Of a stretch of 45,427 nucleotides of DNA, positions 25,031-33,926 are shown piece by piece. This DNA is from Mariniblastus sp. GTDB lineage: Bacteria; Planctomycetota; Planctomycetia; Pirellulales; Pirellulaceae. Within the stretch, counting starts at the first letter, position 1. Every line of letters starts with the position of its first letter. A program made the position numbers and the translations under genes. The stretch lies in assembly GCA_028823415.1 (NCBI GenBank), contig JAPKBL010000030.1, positions 1-45,427 of the forward strand, read 5' to 3'. Below the pieces are notes generated by a model. The model had not been told where the DNA came from. It searched no databases and saw only the letters and a list, made by a program, of their open reading frames with translations.

Positions 25031-25059
25031 GGAGCCCGGCTGCATTGCAATCGGGCTCC
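25031..25059 (-). terminator. Hairpin between the DUF1559 gene and the lipoprotein gene
   Basis: GGAGCCCG (25031-25038) pairs with CGGGCTCC (25052-25059). On the - strand the stem is followed by TATATTTTAC, only partly T-rich. It would act as a leaky terminator, letting some transcripts continue into the lipoprotein gene. Confidence 0.6.
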
Positions 25060-25085
25060 ATTTGAAGTGAAAACGAAAATTAGTA

Positions 25086-26078
25086 TTAATATTCGTTGAC
25101 TATCTTCCCATCCTGATAAGCACAAAGGTAATTTAGAGTGGAGTTCGATACATTGTCCGAAAGGAACTGAGCCGATCCATCGCACAACGCAACTGTCGCA
25201 CCTGTCGTGTGACCGCTTGATGCGATCGAACGAGCTCGGTAGTTACCATTGACAATGAAGTTAAGCCCACCAGCGCGGCCCATGTTGGACCAGCGTCCAG
25301 CCATTGGTGTCGAAAGATCCGGATTGTTTTGCCATCGGTAGTTACCCGCCCAAATCGCTCCAACCATCAGTGGATTTTTTGGGCGAGGTCCGGTTTCTGA
25401 ATCGCTTGATCGCTCACCGATCATAATGGTGTTACTAGAACCATCAGTAAGGGTGCCGAAATCGACTCGAGTGTTCATGCCAAAGGGGCCCCACTTGTTT
25501 TTATGATTTGGTTGCATCCGGCGACTATTCCACATCGAGTAGCCAATGTTGGCAACGTAATTGGAAAGTCCATTGGGAAGGTCTAGAGAGTTCGAAGTGT
25601 AGCAAGTGTTTTTGCCGTCAATCTTCGGATTATCACTCGGACACGTATAGGCGGGGATTACGGAGCCGGTGGTTTGCTCCCCGTTGGGCAATAGCATGTC
25701 TTCGCCAAAAACGGTGTTGAAATCACAATTGTCGTAAAGGTTGTTTTGTTCCATGAACGGAAGGATGAAAGCTCCCCATCCCCAGTAATTGCCTTTATAA
25801 GGAGTACTTCCGCGATAATTAAACGGTGTGTATTGCTTTGGGAAAGCTGAAGAAGCGTTCCAACCATCCCAGCCCTCTGGGAATTTCTGGTAGGCACTCT
25901 CGTAGTTCAATACTGCAAGAGCTATTTGACGTGCATTGTTCATGCAAGTCGTTCGTCGTGCCGCTTCTCGAACCTGCTGGACAGCAGGAAGAAGCATGCC
26001 GATCAAGATACCGATGATCGCAATGACCACTAGCAACTCAACCAGCGTGAACGCCTTTCGGCGCGATGGTGAATACAT
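25086..26078 (-). CDS. DUF1559 prepilin-like protein
   Basis: The 330-residue protein has a type IV pilin-like N-terminus: RRKAFTLVELLVVIAIIGIL, with Glu at position +5 of the expected mature end and a long hydrophobic helix. Residue -1 is Ala9 rather than the usual Gly. AVQQVREAARRTTCMNNARQ follows, then the DUF1559 body with NWRQ-like and GERS elements (IMIGERSSDSETGPRP), and the closing SSGHTTGATVALCDGSAQFL, the typical H-x-G-DG end of the family. DUF1559 is greatly expanded in planctomycetes and thought to form extracellular or cell-wall structures. The start is supported by GAGGT eight bases upstream on the - strand (26090-26086). A terminator-like hairpin follows the gene. Confidence 0.96.
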   Translation of the reverse strand: MYSPSRRKAFTLVELLVVIAIIGILIGMLLPAVQQVREAARRTTCMNNARQIALAVLNYESAYQKFPEGWDGWNASSAFPKQYTPFNYRGSTPYKGNYWGWGAFILPFMEQNNLYDNCDFNTVFGEDMLLPNGEQTTGSVIPAYTCPSDNPKIDGKNTCYTSNSLDLPNGLSNYVANIGYSMWNSRRMQPNHKNKWGPFGMNTRVDFGTLTDGSSNTIMIGERSSDSETGPRPKNPLMVGAIWAGNYRWQNNPDLSTPMAGRWSNMGRAGGLNFIVNGNYRARSIASSGHTTGATVALCDGSAQFLSDNVSNSTLNYLCAYQDGKIVNEY

Positions 26079-26666
26079 AGGTGTTACCTCTTAAAACAAA
26101 TAGGATGAAATCTATTTCCAACGACACGATTAAAGTATGAGTCGTGTTTATAGTATTGCAGGAAAAAACCGACTTAAACAGGAAGAAGTCAGCGAGCCCG
26201 AGGTGTCCATATTGTAGTTATTGCGCGTAGCCTGCCATTAGACTTTCGTCCACGTAGAGCTGCGGTAAGGAAATTAATCACATAAATCGTTCATCAAGGC
26301 ACGAATCAAGGGGAGATCTATGATTAATTATCGTCCTTAAAACGTCCATCATAGTATTTAATTTCGTTCATCCATGCTGTTAGTGTTAATTTTTGTTCCC
26401 TTGAGTTTTATTGAAAAAATATAAACAAAAAATAGATTCGGTATATATCTCAGGATGTCTAAGGATTGTTGCTTGAGATTTCGTGGCCGTTTCAGGCTTT
26501 ACTGCGGTCGCAACTGAGTTTGAGAAGTGGTGTTTGGCGTTTGCTAAGGCGGAGCTGCTCAGGCATGCTTGGTGGCCAGGAGTCGCTCGATAATACGAAT
26601 CCCTTTTCGATTGAAAGGGGCGGCCGATATTTGGCAGTTTAATAGTGCCGTTTCCAAGGGCGAAAA
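26079..26666. other. AT-rich intergenic region upstream of the DUF1559 gene
   Basis: These 588 bases lie between kdsD (- strand, stop at 26667) and the DUF1559 start. The part from 26270 to 26460 is notably AT-rich. It must hold the DUF1559 promoter. No gene, repeat or RNA was recognised; the open frame at 26569-26979 runs antisense to kdsD and was discounted. Confidence 0.55.
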
Positions 26667-27713
26667 CTATTGTCCGCTGCGAACATTGACGACGTCGGTG
26701 ATGTCGATCAGGCCGATTGCTCGCCCGTCTGCGTCGACGACGGGTAGTTCACTAAGGTTTCTGCAGGCGAGTGTCTCAATGGCTAAGAAAGTTTTGCTGC
26801 CTGCTGCAATAGTAATGGGCGACTGGGTCATGACGTTTCGGATGGGTTCGTCAAATAGTTCGTCTTTTTGTTTTTCTAGTAATTTCGCAAGGTCACTGTC
26901 GGTAAAAATACCGGTGAGTCGAGAGTGCTGGTCAATGATTAAGACGACGCCGGTTCTTCGCTCCCGCCCGCCTTGTTGAATGTAGATTTCGCGAACCGTA
27001 GCGGTCTCGTTTGCAATGCGGCACTCGTCGATCGGCCTCATCACTTGTTCTACCAAGGATAGCCGTTTTCCGAGGGAGCCTCCGGGGTGAAATTTCGCGA
27101 AGTCATCCGCTTGGAGATGTTTGATTTTTGAGACGACTAGAGTCAATGCGTCCCCAAGTGCGAGCATCAGAGCGGTGGTCGTCGACGGAGCGAGTCCGAG
27201 ATGGCAGGCTTCGTTCGTTTTTCCGTAGTTGAGTACTGCTGCGCTGTGGGCGGCAAGCGTTGAGTCTTGTTGACCGGTGATGGAAACGATTGGCGTTTGA
27301 AACTTTTCGAAGGAGGGAAGAAGTTTTAGGATTTCGCCTGTTTCGCCACTATTTGAGAAAACGAGGATCATGTCTTCCGGGCCAACTCTTCCAAGGTCGC
27401 CGTGGATTGCTTCAGCGGGGTGCAGGAAGTGGCTGCGTGCGCCGACCGACGCCAAAGAGGCGGATATCTTTTGACCAATCCAACCTGCTTTTCCAATTCC
27501 CGTGACAATCACACAGCCGCGGCATTCAAGTAAAAGGTCAACTGCGACGCAAAAGTCATCCGGGAGGTTGGACGCCAGTCTCTTTAATGCTTCCGCTTCA
27601 TTTTTTATAATATCTGTCGCAAGTTGAAGTTGCTCGAACTTGGTGGTGAGGCCAGGTTGCCGGTGCGAGGCTTGCTGTGGCGATTCATGATATTTGCGGG
27701 CAGATGCACTCAT
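26667..27713 (-). CDS. kdsD: Arabinose-5-phosphate isomerase (SIS-CBS-CBS)
   Basis: This enzyme converts ribulose 5-phosphate to arabinose 5-phosphate, the precursor of KDO in lipopolysaccharide. The 348-residue protein has the family layout: an SIS domain (GIGKAGWIGQKISASLASVG near residue 72, HPAEAIHGDLGRV near 97, SNSGETGE near 119, FHPGGSLGKRL near 208) and two CBS domains (about 220-275 and 285-345). All catalytic-site segments are intact. The N-terminus has about 25 extra polar residues. Its ATG overlaps the TGA of the upstream ABC exporter by one base (TGATG), so translation is probably coupled. The pairing with an MsbA-like exporter suggests both serve outer-membrane lipid or LPS supply. 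Confidence 0.95.
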   Translation of the reverse strand: MSASARKYHESPQQASHRQPGLTTKFEQLQLATDIIKNEAEALKRLASNLPDDFCVAVDLLLECRGCVIVTGIGKAGWIGQKISASLASVGARSHFLHPAEAIHGDLGRVGPEDMILVFSNSGETGEILKLLPSFEKFQTPIVSITGQQDSTLAAHSAAVLNYGKTNEACHLGLAPSTTTALMLALGDALTLVVSKIKHLQADDFAKFHPGGSLGKRLSLVEQVMRPIDECRIANETATVREIYIQQGGRERRTGVVLIIDQHSRLTGIFTDSDLAKLLEKQKDELFDEPIRNVMTQSPITIAAGSKTFLAIETLACRNLSELPVVDADGRAIGLIDITDVVNVRSGQ

Positions 27714-29728
27714 CAGGCGGCCTCCTCAGTTGGATGGTTTCTCATGCGGCGGTATTCGGGGCATCGAGCGAGGAGTTGGTCGTGGGTTCCGCAGTCGACG
27801 ATTTGCCCTTCGCGCATGATCATGATCTTGTCAGCTAGTTCGAGCGTGGACATGCGGTGTGTAATTAGGACCGTGGTGCGGCCTTTGATAAATTCAGCAA
27901 GTGTTTCGTGGATAAGTTTTTCACTCTCCGGATCGATCTGGCTGGTGGCTTCGTCAAGAATCAAAATTTCGGGATCCTTGAGGATGGCCCGGGCCAGTGA
28001 GATCCGTTGCCGTTGGCCGCCAGAGAGTTTTCCACCGTGCTCTCCCATCATCGATTCGTATCCATTTTCCATCGTGGAAATGAATTCATGGGCGTGAGCT
28101 TTTTGAGCCGCTGCGACGATTTCTTGGTGGCTTGCCTCCGGTTTAGCGTAGGCGATATTTTGCGAGATGGAATCGTTGAATAGCATCGTTTGTTGCGTCA
28201 CGTATCCAATTTTTTGCCGAAGCGTTTTGACACGGTAGTCGCGGATATCTTGGCCACCAATGCGTATTTGCCCGTCTGCTTGATCTATTCCTCCGTTTGT
28301 TTCAAAAAATCGCGGAATCAAGTTGATCAGCGTGCTTTTTCCACAACCGTTATGCCCCAAAATTGCCAGCGAGGTACCTGCCGAAATTTGTTCACTAATT
28401 CCTCGAAGGATAGGTTGGTTTGGTTCATATTCAAAATGCACATCGCAGAACTCAATGTCCAGTTTGCCTTCGGGGAATTCGACTGGCGATTTCGGATCCC
28501 GGATGGCCGGAATTTGGTCAATGAGAGGAAAGACTCGGTCAGCCGCCACAACTCCGCCCTGAATCATGTTGTAGACGTCTGCCATTTTTCGGAGTGGATC
28601 GGCAATGCCAATTAAAAAACCAAAGAACATCATGAGGCTGCCAAATCCCATGGGGGCGTCACACATGCGAATTCCAAATAGGTAATTCGTTGAGTTGAGT
28701 ACCAGGTACCCGCCAGCAAGGACGCTAAGGGAGATCATACTGACCCCGAGCAGTTCGTTGTTAATCCGCGAGAGTGCACCGAAAACTGAAATGCGCATTG
28801 ATTTTTTGTAGACATCATTAGCAACCGAATCGAATCGCTTGCGCTCACTGTCTTCATTGGTGAATGCTTTGACGACGCGCATATAAGTCAAAGCCTGGTA
28901 AAGGCGGTTGAGAAGTTTTGCAGAATCCTCCATCGCTTTTTTGTTAGCCCGCTTGGTCACCTGCGCTAATTTAAGCATCAGGTATCCGGCGATGGGACAG
29001 ATCAAAAGGGAGAATAACAGCAGTCGCCAATTCACCCATGCGGCACCGACTAAACAGCCTGTCATTTTGAGTGGTTCGCGAATCGTTTTACCGAAAAGCG
29101 TCGTGATCGCCTGGCAGATCGCCCCGGTTTCACCTCGAATCCGACTGATTAAATCACCAGTTCCTTTGACTCCTAATTCCGAGGCTTCCATGTCCAGCAC
29201 ATTTCGGAAAACACAATTTTGCATGTCGAGCATTGTGCGTTGACCCACACGGGCAACGGAAACCATACTTCCCATCAGAAACATTCCCCGAAGTACGGTT
29301 CCGAAGAACATCAACGCCATTAAATAGGCGAGCGTCGTGAATGGTTTTTCTGGCGCGTATTTTTTGATGTATGGCGCCAGTTTGGCTCGGCCTGCGGTAC
29401 GTGTTTCCTGAATCTGAATGTCGTAACGATTTGCATTAATCTGGCTTTGAATTTTGGAAGATTCGCCTGAGTCACCATTTGCGTTTAGAGCTGCTTCGAG
29501 TTCTCGAATGCTGTTTTGACTGCTGGTGATTAATTTTTGTGACTCGATATCTTCGTCAGCGACCCATTGATGAAGCGATTTTCCCTTGATTACGATTTCG
29601 ACAAATGGATACACCGCACCGAGGTTCAGCGACCATAGAATCGCAACCATCGCACTGCAAAAAAAAGAGGCGAGCAAAGACCATCGATATTTGAGCGTCA
29701 TCCGTAACGCTCGGTTGAGATTTTTCAT
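27713..29728 (-). CDS. MsbA-like ABC exporter (permease-ATPase fusion) with extracytoplasmic insertion
   Basis: The 671-residue half-transporter has an N-terminal membrane domain and a C-terminal ATPase. The ATPase has Walker A GHNGCGKSTL near residue 459, QQTMLFNDSISQNI Q-loop region, signature LSGGQRQR near 568 and Walker B ILILDEATSQID near 588. Between the first two membrane segments there is an insertion of about 80 to 100 residues (about 45-125) with a helical, charged, coiled-coil-like character (SQNSIRELEAALNAN, SQINANRYDIQIQETR); exporters such as MsbA have only a short loop here. Homologs flip lipid A or other lipid-linked glycans. Overlap with kdsD supports an LPS-related role, but drug or lipid export cannot be excluded. 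Confidence 0.92.
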   Translation of the reverse strand: MKNLNRALRMTLKYRWSLLASFFCSAMVAILWSLNLGAVYPFVEIVIKGKSLHQWVADEDIESQKLITSSQNSIRELEAALNANGDSGESSKIQSQINANRYDIQIQETRTAGRAKLAPYIKKYAPEKPFTTLAYLMALMFFGTVLRGMFLMGSMVSVARVGQRTMLDMQNCVFRNVLDMEASELGVKGTGDLISRIRGETGAICQAITTLFGKTIREPLKMTGCLVGAAWVNWRLLLFSLLICPIAGYLMLKLAQVTKRANKKAMEDSAKLLNRLYQALTYMRVVKAFTNEDSERKRFDSVANDVYKKSMRISVFGALSRINNELLGVSMISLSVLAGGYLVLNSTNYLFGIRMCDAPMGFGSLMMFFGFLIGIADPLRKMADVYNMIQGGVVAADRVFPLIDQIPAIRDPKSPVEFPEGKLDIEFCDVHFEYEPNQPILRGISEQISAGTSLAILGHNGCGKSTLINLIPRFFETNGGIDQADGQIRIGGQDIRDYRVKTLRQKIGYVTQQTMLFNDSISQNIAYAKPEASHQEIVAAAQKAHAHEFISTMENGYESMMGEHGGKLSGGQRQRISLARAILKDPEILILDEATSQIDPESEKLIHETLAEFIKGRTTVLITHRMSTLELADKIMIMREGQIVDCGTHDQLLARCPEYRRMRNHPTEEAA

Positions 29729-30437
29729 GATGCCTGTTTGTAAAAATGCTTCCTTGCAAATACTCGAACATCGTTGCTAGCGATGAAACATCGAGCTTGC
29801 CTAAATTTAATCTTTTTGCGTGGATTCTCAAACGCCAATCAATTCCGCTAGCCGGTTTAGAGAATCGATAGCGAAATAGTCAGCCTGCGAAAGCGGGCTT
29901 TGATAACAGAACGGCGCGTCTCGACGAGCTTTATGCCACTTGCTTCGGGTTGAGGCAGGGGCCAGGCGGGTTTTGTTGGGTGGCAGTAGCCGATAGCACT
30001 TTATTGAGGTGGACTGGCTTAGGTTAGGTGGACTGGCTTAGGTTAGGTGGACTGGCTTAAGTCCCAATTCTGGCTGCAGTGTGTACGTTTTCGCGTGTGG
30101 ATTTTTCATCCTGTTTGATGTCTCGATCTGCAAATCGCGCGCGTTGGATGGCAAGATTGTTCTAGTCGCTGTCGGTGGCGCCGTGATTTGCTTTCCCCAT
30201 CGCTTTTTCAGTCGTTCGAATCGCTCCTACCCAGGGGGAGGTTACCAAGTTTCACGGGAGAATAAACAATCGGGGCCTTGGTCGGCTCGCGCGCGTTTAA
30301 GGCATTTTTCGATATTGCCACCGCCTAGGCCAATTGAAATTACCAAGCCGTGGTGGTCGAGTGTGTGGCCCCAAAGCCCTGCGAGGACTTAAAATTGGGA
30401 TTAAAGACAGACTTGGTTTTTCCTCAGGTTGAACGAT
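29729..30437. other. Intergenic region with a tandem array
   Basis: These 709 bases separate the PseG-fusion gene from the ABC exporter, both on the - strand. They contain the 19-bp tandem array at 30007-30059 and should hold the exporter's promoter. The frame 30081-30392 has no ribosome-binding site and no recognisable protein features. Nothing else was recognised. Confidence 0.6.
30007..30059. repeat. 19-bp tandem repeat, 2.8 copies
   Basis: AGGTGGACTGGCTTAGGTT occurs at 30007-30025 and 30026-30044 without mismatch, and its first 15 bases recur at 30045-30059. It lies in the long gap between the glycan cluster and the ABC exporter gene. Confidence 0.93.
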
Positions 30438-32003
30438 TCAGGCGGATCTTCGTTGACGTTCCGCAGGGAGCGGAAGGGGGATTCCTGAAGGTCGTTTCAG
30501 TTCAAATTGAATCGCCATTTTCCCATTGACGATTACGGGTTGAATTCCCGAAAAACCGGCGGTTCGAAATGCTTTTTCCGACGCGATGTTTCCTGAGCGG
30601 ATTTGAGCGACGATGCTGGAATGGTTTGTTTCACGGAAGAATTTTTCGGAGGCTTGCGAGATTAACGCGGTGCCGACTCCCCTGCCCCTCTGCGAGTGAT
30701 CGACAATGATACTTATTTTCGGCGTTCGCTCACCGTCGATATCGTCGAAGCGAGCGTATCCAATTGGATTTCCGGCAACGTTTTCGACGATCCAGAAGTT
30801 CGTGTTTCTGGAAGCAACTGCCGTTTGGAATTCGGAACCGAATTCATCCATCGAGCGGTTGGGGGTTGCCAAAGCAACGGACTTTACTTCTGGATCATTA
30901 TGCCAGTTCCAAATGATTTGGTAGTCTTCGAAGGCTGCCGTTCGCAACTTGAGATTGCCGGTTTTCATGGCGCGAACCACACGTTTGGCTCCGTCCCCGT
31001 CAACTTGGCGTTGCCCCAGTTCGGACATAGATTTCCTCTGGCCTGCATTTGCAATTAATTGTTTGATTGTGTGCTTTAATTCTTGGCGACTCGAAGGCGT
31101 GGTGTGGCCATTGAATTGGAGTGCAAGGTTGTCGGTGAATACTTTAGCGTGGGATTCGCTGGCCAGTGGATTGATGATGATGGCGGGGACGCCCCAGTAG
31201 GCCAGTTGGAATGTGGCATCGCTGGAGGTGATCGCAAGGTCGATTCTGGAGAGGAGTTGAGGCAGGCGGTCGGGGTTTCGATGAAGCCTTAGATTGAGAT
31301 TGGCTCGTTTTTTAAACTGGCTCAATTCCGCGGTGTGACGATATTTTGAACCAATCACGCAATCTACGACAATGCGTTTTCGTTCTAAATCAGAAATGGA
31401 CTGCAGCGTTTTGAGGGTCCAGTTTTCTTCGTCTCGTTCTCCGAAGGAAACCAGGATTTTCTTGGCTTCCGCGGCAATTTTCTTGGGAGTAGGCAGCGAG
31501 GATTCACGGTTCGTGGTGAATTCATCAAGTAAGGCATATTCTGGCCCGCCGAGCGAAATGGGGGGGCGGAGTGGGTGGTTGGATTGGGCGGTGAGCTGGG
31601 AGATCGTCTGGCTTAAGGCAATATCTGCGAGCGGCGAACACGCCGTGCCTAGGTCATCGATGAGGAGCAGTTTCGAGTGCCCCTGTTTAAGGAACGCGAG
31701 GTAGTTTTCAGGGAATCGGTTTCCGTCGAGAATAATCCAATCGGGGTGCAACGTGGCGGCAATTCGATAGGTTTCGGCGGCGTCTGCTTGATCGCATTCT
31801 GAATGGTTTAGGGGAATGAAGTGGATTTGTTGGGAAGCAATTTTCTTGAGGAGTCCTCGGGGCAGTGAGCCGCATGCCAAGACTGCGGTGCCCCTTGAAT
31901 TCGTCCACGCCCGTGCGAGCGAAAGTGAACGCATGGCATGCCGTGTGCCAATTGCAGGGCCGGCATCGGCACGTATCAAAAGTGTGGGTCGATTGATGGA
32001 CAT
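30438..32003 (-). CDS. PseG-like UDP-sugar hydrolase fused to a GNAT acetyltransferase
   Basis: The 521-residue protein joins two steps of pseudaminic acid synthesis. Residues 1-340 resemble PseG, which removes UDP from the 2,4-diacetamido sugar. The opening RADAGPAIGTRHAMRSLSLA corresponds to the PseG signature; the catalytic His is kept although the usual GxGH reads GTRH. A GT-B-like second half has SSDATFQLAYWGVPAIIINP. Residues about 350-505 are a GNAT domain (LKLRTAAFEDYQIIWNWHND; acetyl-CoA loop QRGRGVGTAL near 440), matching the PseH N-acetyltransferase role. The fusion is plausible as bifunctional. It is the last gene of the pse run, 13 bases after the cytidylyltransferase. A different nonulosonate as product cannot be excluded. 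Confidence 0.88.
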   Translation of the reverse strand: MSINRPTLLIRADAGPAIGTRHAMRSLSLARAWTNSRGTAVLACGSLPRGLLKKIASQQIHFIPLNHSECDQADAAETYRIAATLHPDWIILDGNRFPENYLAFLKQGHSKLLLIDDLGTACSPLADIALSQTISQLTAQSNHPLRPPISLGGPEYALLDEFTTNRESSLPTPKKIAAEAKKILVSFGERDEENWTLKTLQSISDLERKRIVVDCVIGSKYRHTAELSQFKKRANLNLRLHRNPDRLPQLLSRIDLAITSSDATFQLAYWGVPAIIINPLASESHAKVFTDNLALQFNGHTTPSSRQELKHTIKQLIANAGQRKSMSELGQRQVDGDGAKRVVRAMKTGNLKLRTAAFEDYQIIWNWHNDPEVKSVALATPNRSMDEFGSEFQTAVASRNTNFWIVENVAGNPIGYARFDDIDGERTPKISIIVDHSQRGRGVGTALISQASEKFFRETNHSSIVAQIRSGNIASEKAFRTAGFSGIQPVIVNGKMAIQFELKRPSGIPLPLPAERQRRSA

Positions 32004-32016
32004 AAAAACGTGGTCA

Positions 32017-32742
32017 TTAAGCAGTTTTTTGCAAACAGTGGCGATTGATCTCTATCCACCTTGGATGGGTGGCGTAGGCCTCGATGATTTGTTTCCAGTC
32101 GAATGGTTTATTGCCGAAGTGGCGATAAATTTCCGAAGCGAGCGTTAGGTCGTCTTCGGTGTCGACGGTCCACCGCAAGTGAGACCAGTCATCCGTTTGG
32201 TTAATCGAGGCGATCGTGAATTTTTCGGGGTGCCGGTAGGCATACAGCGTGACGTGCTCACGATATTGTGCCGTTGTTGCCAGTTGGTCAATTCGTGTGA
32301 GCGTCTCGCGTGTCATCGCTTCGCAGTCGAGACCGCGAGGAAATCTCCGATGAGGGTGAAAATTACAGGCGTAGTCAATTCCTCGAACGGTGTCCATTCG
32401 GTCGACCGTTTGATCAACGAGCCCGGGATCGATGAGTGGGCAATCCGATGTGATTCTGACAATTTGATCCGCAGAATATTTTTCGGCTGTCTCTACATAA
32501 CGAGAGAGGACATCGTGTTCACTGCCTGCATGGAAATTCCAATTGCGATCGCGGCAGAATTCGATCAATTTTCGGTCGGCGGGCTGAGTCGTTGTGGCGA
32601 TGACTAACTGGTCAATCTTTTTGCAATCTGCGAGTCTCTGCATCACGCATTCAATCATGGTTTTGCCTCCCAAAGGGCGGAGGACTTTACCAGGAAGTCG
32701 CGTGCTTCCGAGGCGAGCTTGGATGATGGCAACGGTTTTCAT
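32017..32742 (-). CDS. SpsF-type cytidylyltransferase (CMP-sugar activation)
   Basis: The 241-residue protein starts at ATG 32742, giving MKTVAIIQARLGSTRLPGKV, the standard opening of the SpsF/COG1861 nucleotidyltransferases. The frame is open further upstream, but that part overlaps pseC. Other marks are VIATTTQPADRKLIEFC, the RITSDCPLIDP loop carrying the metal-binding Asp near residue 100, and SHLRWTVDTEDDL near 196. In the pseudaminic acid setting this enzyme would transfer CMP to the finished nonulosonate (PseF role). The gene starts 4 bases after the pseC stop and ends 13 bases before the pseG fusion, so it lies in a tight operon. Confidence 0.9.
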   Translation of the reverse strand: MKTVAIIQARLGSTRLPGKVLRPLGGKTMIECVMQRLADCKKIDQLVIATTTQPADRKLIEFCRDRNWNFHAGSEHDVLSRYVETAEKYSADQIVRITSDCPLIDPGLVDQTVDRMDTVRGIDYACNFHPHRRFPRGLDCEAMTRETLTRIDQLATTAQYREHVTLYAYRHPEKFTIASINQTDDWSHLRWTVDTEDDLTLASEIYRHFGNKPFDWKQIIEAYATHPRWIEINRHCLQKTA

Positions 32743-32746
32743 CGAG

Positions 32747-33916
32747 CTAGGCGGCCTTAGGAAGAGAACGGGGTTGTGCCTGAGTGATCGCTTGCAGTTG
32801 CTCGACCACGCGACGAACATCTTCTTCTCTCATTCCAGGGAAGATCGGAAGGGAAAGGATTTCTTGGTAGACCTGTTCCGCCTGAGGGCAGTTGCCCGTT
32901 TGGTCGCCAAAACGATTGACATAATAAGGGTGCTGGTAAACTGGCTGATAGTGGACATTGACGCCGATTCCCCGCTCGCGAAGTTGTTCGAATGCATTGT
33001 CCCGCGTGAGTCCGGTGGAATGCCGGTCCCACCGAATGACAAAAAGATGGTGGGCGTGCTCGATTCCAGACCGTGTTTTAAGTGGACGGACGTGTTCGAT
33101 CGGTTCGAGAAGAGACCGGTAAAAACGAGCGATGTCATTTCGGCGACGTGTAAATCGTTTTAGTTTTGCTAGTTGTGAGAGCCCTAGTGCACACTGCAAG
33201 TCGGTCAATCGATAGTTAAATCCAAGTGACTCCATTGCATATTGGTGTTGTTGTTGAGATTTCCGTTGGCGGTGATCGGTTGTTATTCCGTGATTTCGAA
33301 AATTTTTCATCGCCGTTGCAGCGAGGCTATTGTCGGTCGTCACCATTCCGCCTTCGGCAGAAGTGATCTGTTTGATGGGGTGAAAGCTAAAGCAGGTGAA
33401 ATCCGCTAGGCTTCCCACCTGTTTACCGCCAACGGCGCCACCTAGAGAATGGCATGCGTCGGAAATTAAGATCAGATTGTGTTGATCTGCCAGAGTCCGC
33501 AAGGCGGCATAGTCGCACGGCTGTCCGGCATAGTCCATCGCGACAATCGCTTTGGTATTGGGGGTGATTTTGGAAGCTACGTCGGCCGGATCAATTAACA
33601 GGTTTTCCGGATTCACGTCTGCAAAAACAGGTTTGGCATTTTGATATAAAACGGCATTTGAAGTTGCGACAAATGTGATGGCCGGAACGATTACTTCATC
33701 CTTAGCATCGCGGCCGATTCCGGCCGCGTGCATCGCGGCATGGAGTGCCGCGGTTCCACTGCTAAGCGAAACCGCATGCCGAGACCCCACGGCTTGGGCG
33801 AAAGTAGATTCAAATGTGGAAACCAATGGCCCGGTGGTTAGCCAGTCGGATTGCAATGCTTCCACGACGGCTTCGATGTCGTCTTTTTCAATGGTTTGTT
33901 TTCCATAAGGTAACAT
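32747..33916 (-). CDS. pseC: PseC-like UDP-4-amino-sugar aminotransferase
   Basis: The 389-residue PLP enzyme belongs to the DegT/DnrJ/EryC1 family. It would aminate the 4-keto sugar made by PseB, with glutamate as donor. Family marks are SDWLTTGPLVSTFE near residue 24, SLSSGTAALHAAMHAAG near 50, VIVPAITFVATSNAV, SDACHSLGG near 153 and the Schiff-base Lys in FSFHPIKQITSAEGG near 182. LNYR-type text (GFNYRLTDLQCALG) follows. The start ATG is 10 bases after the pseB stop. The alternatives in this family include other nucleotide-sugar aminotransferases; the neighbours make PseC the best call. Confidence 0.92.
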   Translation of the reverse strand: MLPYGKQTIEKDDIEAVVEALQSDWLTTGPLVSTFESTFAQAVGSRHAVSLSSGTAALHAAMHAAGIGRDAKDEVIVPAITFVATSNAVLYQNAKPVFADVNPENLLIDPADVASKITPNTKAIVAMDYAGQPCDYAALRTLADQHNLILISDACHSLGGAVGGKQVGSLADFTCFSFHPIKQITSAEGGMVTTDNSLAATAMKNFRNHGITTDHRQRKSQQQHQYAMESLGFNYRLTDLQCALGLSQLAKLKRFTRRRNDIARFYRSLLEPIEHVRPLKTRSGIEHAHHLFVIRWDRHSTGLTRDNAFEQLRERGIGVNVHYQPVYQHPYYVNRFGDQTGNCPQAEQVYQEILSLPIFPGMREEDVRRVVEQLQAITQAQPRSLPKAA

Positions 33917-33926
33917 GACGGGTTCC

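Noticed and set aside
26569..26979. 136-residue + strand frame
   Set aside because: Antisense to kdsD, whose CBS domains are clear.
30081..30392. 103-residue frame in the gap before the ABC exporter
   Set aside because: No ribosome-binding site, unlikely composition, no motif.
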